Shown piece by piece: positions 7,037 to 9,323 of a stretch of DNA of 9,323 nt; the stretch's first letter is position 1; every line of letters begins with the position of its first letter. The position numbers and the translations under genes are program-made. The notes below the pieces were generated by a model. The model made no database searches. It worked only from the letters and a program-made list of their open reading frames with translations, and was not told the DNA's origin. The DNA lies in NCBI GenBank assembly GCA_030638765.1, contig DAOWDZ010000117.1, forward strand, positions 1-9,323, in the 5' to 3' direction. This DNA comes from Desulfocapsa sp. Its GTDB lineage: Bacteria > Desulfobacterota > Desulfobulbia > Desulfobulbales > Desulfocapsaceae.

Positions 7037-7163
7037 ACCATTTGCAATCGAGCAAAAAATCTACTCAGTGAATCGGTTTTTTCTTTTCTTTTTCAACAAG
7101 CACTGTAAAGTAAATCTAATGTAATTTAAACAATATAAGAATGTTCAACCAGTGTGATTCCCC
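7037..7163. promoter_or_regulatory. Divergent intergenic region between the HEAT-repeat gene and the REC-GAF-kinase gene
   Basis: This AT-rich 127-base spacer must hold the leftward promoter for the four-gene cluster and the rightward promoter for the signalling gene, because both genes face away from it. A TATAAG (7134-7139, +) and its - strand counterpart region (TATATT) are possible -10 boxes, but neither has a convincing -35 at the right spacing. A pyrimidine-rich stretch occupies 7077-7095. A short inverted repeat TTTGC/GCAAA (7041-7045, 7052-7056) lies next to the HEAT gene start. No tRNA or riboswitch-like structure was recognised. Confidence 0.45.
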
Positions 7164-9008
7164 ATGGTTGCCCCTCCTCCAACTGATTTTCTTGATGACA
7201 CATACCCGGCAAAGGACTTTCTTGAACCCGGTGAAAACATAGTAATTGTTGACGATTCACAAGAAATTATTCTTCTTATTAAAACCCTTCTCAACAAAGA
7301 TGGTTTTACAGCCCTAACAGCTTCCACCGGGGCCGAACTCACACAAATTCTTGAACGGGAATCCGTAGCTCTTGTTCTTCTTGATATTGGGTTGCCGGAC
7401 TGCAACGGAACAGATCTTCTTCAAGAGATCGCTCCTCTCTATCCTGATATGAGCATTATAATGCTTACGGGAAGCACAAACCTACAGGTTGCACTCAATT
7501 GTCTGAGACAGGGTGCAGATGATTACCTGTCCAAACCTGTAACCATAGATGAATTCCGTCTCGCCGTAAGAAGAGCTTTACAAAATCGCAAACTCACAAT
7601 TCAAAATTATCGTTATCAGAAACAACTGGAACATACCAATTTTCGAACACAATTTCTCCACCAACTTAACCTGAAAATGAACAGTGCCTATTTAAACAGC
7701 ACTGAATTAAATACCGTTCTTCAATCAATTCTGGTTGGCATAACCGCAGAAGAGGGATTGAAATTCAATAGAGCCTTCCTTCTTCTTTTCAATGATGACA
7801 GAACCGAGTTACAAGGAAGAATGGCGATTGGGCCACAATTCAAAGCCGATGCAGCTCAAGTTTGGGATGGAATAAAAAAAGACAACCTCCACCTTACCGA
7901 CATTCTCAACAAGATCAAGTTATCCAGTATGGATAATGATGTTGAACTGAATTCAATTACCCAGAACCTCCATATTCCGGCAAATGATACAGACCATGTT
8001 CTTATTCGATCCTGCAATAGTCGTCGAAGCATTCACGTCCGAAATGGACTTGTCGATTTCGAACCGATAGCAGAGGATCTTATAAAGAGTTTTCAGGAAG
8101 AGAACTTTATTGTCACGCCATTATTCTCACCCCGGCAATCCCTCGGTGTAATCATCGCCGATAATTTTGTAACGGAGAATCCGATAACTGCTGATGACAT
8201 TCATTCACTCGAAATATTTGCAAACCAGGCAAGTCTAGCAATTGAACATAGCCGTTCCTATATGGATATGCAAAATAAGATAGCAGAACTTGAAGATGTT
8301 ACGCAGGAACTTGAGACAAATAAAGACCTTCTTATCGATGCTGAGCGCTACTCGGCGCTTGGTCAGATGTCTGCTCAGCTCGTACATGCCATTCGCAACC
8401 CCGTAACCTCCATTGGAGGAATTGCTCGCTTACTTGGCAAAAAAAATTCTGATAAGAATAATCAAAAATTCCTGGATATGATGATTATGGAATCATCGAG
8501 AATCGAATCCACCCTTGATGATCTCTTTAATTTTGTAGGCGAAACCAAAACTGAAAAATGCTTACAAGCTCTCTATCCAATTATCCGGAAAAGTATATTG
8601 CTTTTCTATGGCTCAATGAAAAAACAGTCCATTTCATACCAACTTAACCTTCCCTCTCCAGATCCTGAATTGTATTTAGATTCCAGACGCATTCGGCAGA
8701 TGCTGCATCATTTGATTAAAAATGGTATTGAAGCCATCAGCTCAGGTGGGTTTTTAACCATATCCTGTAGCTCAAACAGTTCTGAAGCAGAGATTATCAT
8801 CGAAGATTCAGGCAGTGGTATTAAAAGAGAGAACCTTGACCGGGTTGCCGATCCTTTTTTTACGACGAAGACATATGGAACAGGAATGGGGCTTACTCTT
8901 GTTGAAAGGATTGTCGAAGAGCATCAAGGCAAATTCACCCTGGAATATGGTAAAATAGACGGTATGATTGCCACGATAACTCTACCCTGCAATGCTGAAC
9001 ATACATGA
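7164..9008 (+). CDS. Soluble REC-GAF-histidine kinase (two-component phosphorelay protein)
   Basis: This 614-residue protein has no membrane segment, so it is cytoplasmic. It begins with a receiver domain (about 26-143) with the full phosphorylation set: acidic pair D30/D31, phospho-acceptor D74 in LLDIGLPD, T102 in MLTGS and K124 in YLSKP. A GAF-like region follows (about 173-362), then a coiled coil (about 368-402). The dimerisation/phosphotransfer segment contains LVHAIRNPVTS (H408 is the likely phosphorylated histidine), and the ATP-binding domain has an N box with N520 (LIKNGIEAI), G1 box DSGSGI (548-553), DPFFTTK and G2 box GTGMGL (572-577). A receiver in front of the kinase suggests that an upstream kinase modulates it, or that it works in a phosphorelay. 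No separate response regulator lies alongside, so its output partner is unknown. The ATG at 7164 has no Shine-Dalgarno motif, yet no better in-frame start exists: the GTG at 7152 runs directly into a stop. Confidence 0.92.
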   Translation: MVAPPPTDFLDDTYPAKDFLEPGENIVIVDDSQEIILLIKTLLNKDGFTALTASTGAELTQILERESVALVLLDIGLPDCNGTDLLQEIAPLYPDMSIIMLTGSTNLQVALNCLRQGADDYLSKPVTIDEFRLAVRRALQNRKLTIQNYRYQKQLEHTNFRTQFLHQLNLKMNSAYLNSTELNTVLQSILVGITAEEGLKFNRAFLLLFNDDRTELQGRMAIGPQFKADAAQVWDGIKKDNLHLTDILNKIKLSSMDNDVELNSITQNLHIPANDTDHVLIRSCNSRRSIHVRNGLVDFEPIAEDLIKSFQEENFIVTPLFSPRQSLGVIIADNFVTENPITADDIHSLEIFANQASLAIEHSRSYMDMQNKIAELEDVTQELETNKDLLIDAERYSALGQMSAQLVHAIRNPVTSIGGIARLLGKKNSDKNNQKFLDMMIMESSRIESTLDDLFNFVGETKTEKCLQALYPIIRKSILLFYGSMKKQSISYQLNLPSPDPELYLDSRRIRQMLHHLIKNGIEAISSGGFLTISCSSNSSEAEIIIEDSGSGIKRENLDRVADPFFTTKTYGTGMGLTLVERIVEEHQGKFTLEYGKIDGMIATITLPCNAEHT

Positions 9009-9011
9009 AAA

Positions 9012-9323
9012 TCATCTCTTCGTTTTAATGTGACGTTCAGTTCCGCGCAGAAAAGAGAGAATAGCGCCTAGTACAGCAAGAACGGCTGTAAGAGTAAAGG
9101 TCATCTTCAGTGCAAACATAAAGTTTTGTACCTGATCAGGGCTATACTGTTTCAAATCAAGCCCTCCACTAACTCTTGAAAAGATCATCCCAAAAAGCAA
9201 CCCAGCCAGAGATACCCCAACCAGCATCCCGAGATTTCTCGCAGTTGCAAGCATACCTGAACTCACTCCTGTTTGATCAAGGTCAACACTTTCCAACACC
9301 ATCGCACTGTTTGGAGACAGAAA
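9012..9323 (-). CDS. MFS drug/proton antiporter, DHA2 (EmrB/QacA) type, C-terminal end only
   Basis: Only the last 103 residues are visible, and the frame stays open to the window edge, so the ATG at 9302 is internal rather than the start. The fragment opens with FLSPNSAMVLESVD, then GVSSGMLATARNLGMLVGVSLAG, which resembles the conserved segment before the penultimate helices of 14-TM DHA2 exporters. Two hydrophobic helices are seen (roughly ML-VG-LAGLLFGMIF and MTFTLTAVLAVLGAILSFL), and the protein ends in a basic cytoplasmic tail, ERHIKTKR. It would sit in the inner membrane and export lipophilic compounds by proton antiport; the substrate cannot be inferred. It converges on the kinase gene with only 3 bases between stop codons. 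Confidence 0.85.
   Translation of the reverse strand, partial: FLSPNSAMVLESVDLDQTGVSSGMLATARNLGMLVGVSLAGLLFGMIFSRVSGGLDLKQYSPDQVQNFMFALKMTFTLTAVLAVLGAILSFLRGTERHIKTKR

Noticed and set aside
7077..7095. Pyrimidine-rich run read as a terminator U-tract
   Set aside because: It is not preceded by a stable stem and no gene ends before it; both flanking genes diverge from this spacer.
7145..7405. 86-codon - strand frame opposite the start of the REC-GAF-kinase
   Set aside because: It is antisense to the conserved receiver domain and its Ser/Arg-rich composition is typical of a shadow frame.

Overview
The window looks like ordinary chromosomal sequence from a Gram-negative, probably anaerobic bacterium, with Desulfobacterota (Desulfobulbales-like) as my best guess. 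That guess rests on the overall flavour of the proteins: a PurH with an enlarged C-terminal region, a YibQ-type divergent polysaccharide deacetylase, a small HEAT-repeat protein, an orphan REC-GAF-kinase and a chemoreceptor. It is inference, not a database result. I see no tRNA, rRNA, CRISPR array, insertion sequence, phage gene or attachment site, and coding density is high.

Layout, left to right. Bases 2-712 (+) are the 3' end of purH (AICAR transformylase / IMP cyclohydrolase), closed by a strong intrinsic terminator. A roughly 210-base AT-rich gap follows. It carries a plausible sigma70 promoter overlapped by two inverted repeats, and leads into a methyl-accepting chemotaxis protein (924-2606, +). 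The extracytoplasmic sensor of this receptor carries the complete 3His/1Cys signature of a CZB zinc-binding domain, which is the most interesting single observation here. A 13-bp perfect hairpin at 2620-2652 separates it from a leftward run of four closely packed genes (7036 down to 2656, -): a small HEAT-repeat protein, a DinG/YoaA-type iron-sulfur DNA helicase, a long-chain polyprenyl diphosphate synthase and the YibQ-like deacetylase. The first two junctions are overlapping or almost touching (a GTGA overlap, then a 2-base gap), so translational coupling is likely. The third gap is 39 bases.

A 127-base divergent spacer precedes a 614-residue soluble signalling protein (7164-9008, +) with the order receiver, GAF-like, histidine kinase. 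It ends only 3 bases from the convergent end of an MFS (DHA2-type) drug/proton antiporter, whose 5' part lies beyond the window (9012-9323, -).

The genes do not form one evident pathway. They cover purine synthesis, chemotaxis, DNA repair coupled to quinone side-chain and envelope functions, two-component signalling and export. I found no clear undescribed multi-gene system. The periplasmic CZB receptor and the HEAT-helicase coupled pair are the parts worth a second look.
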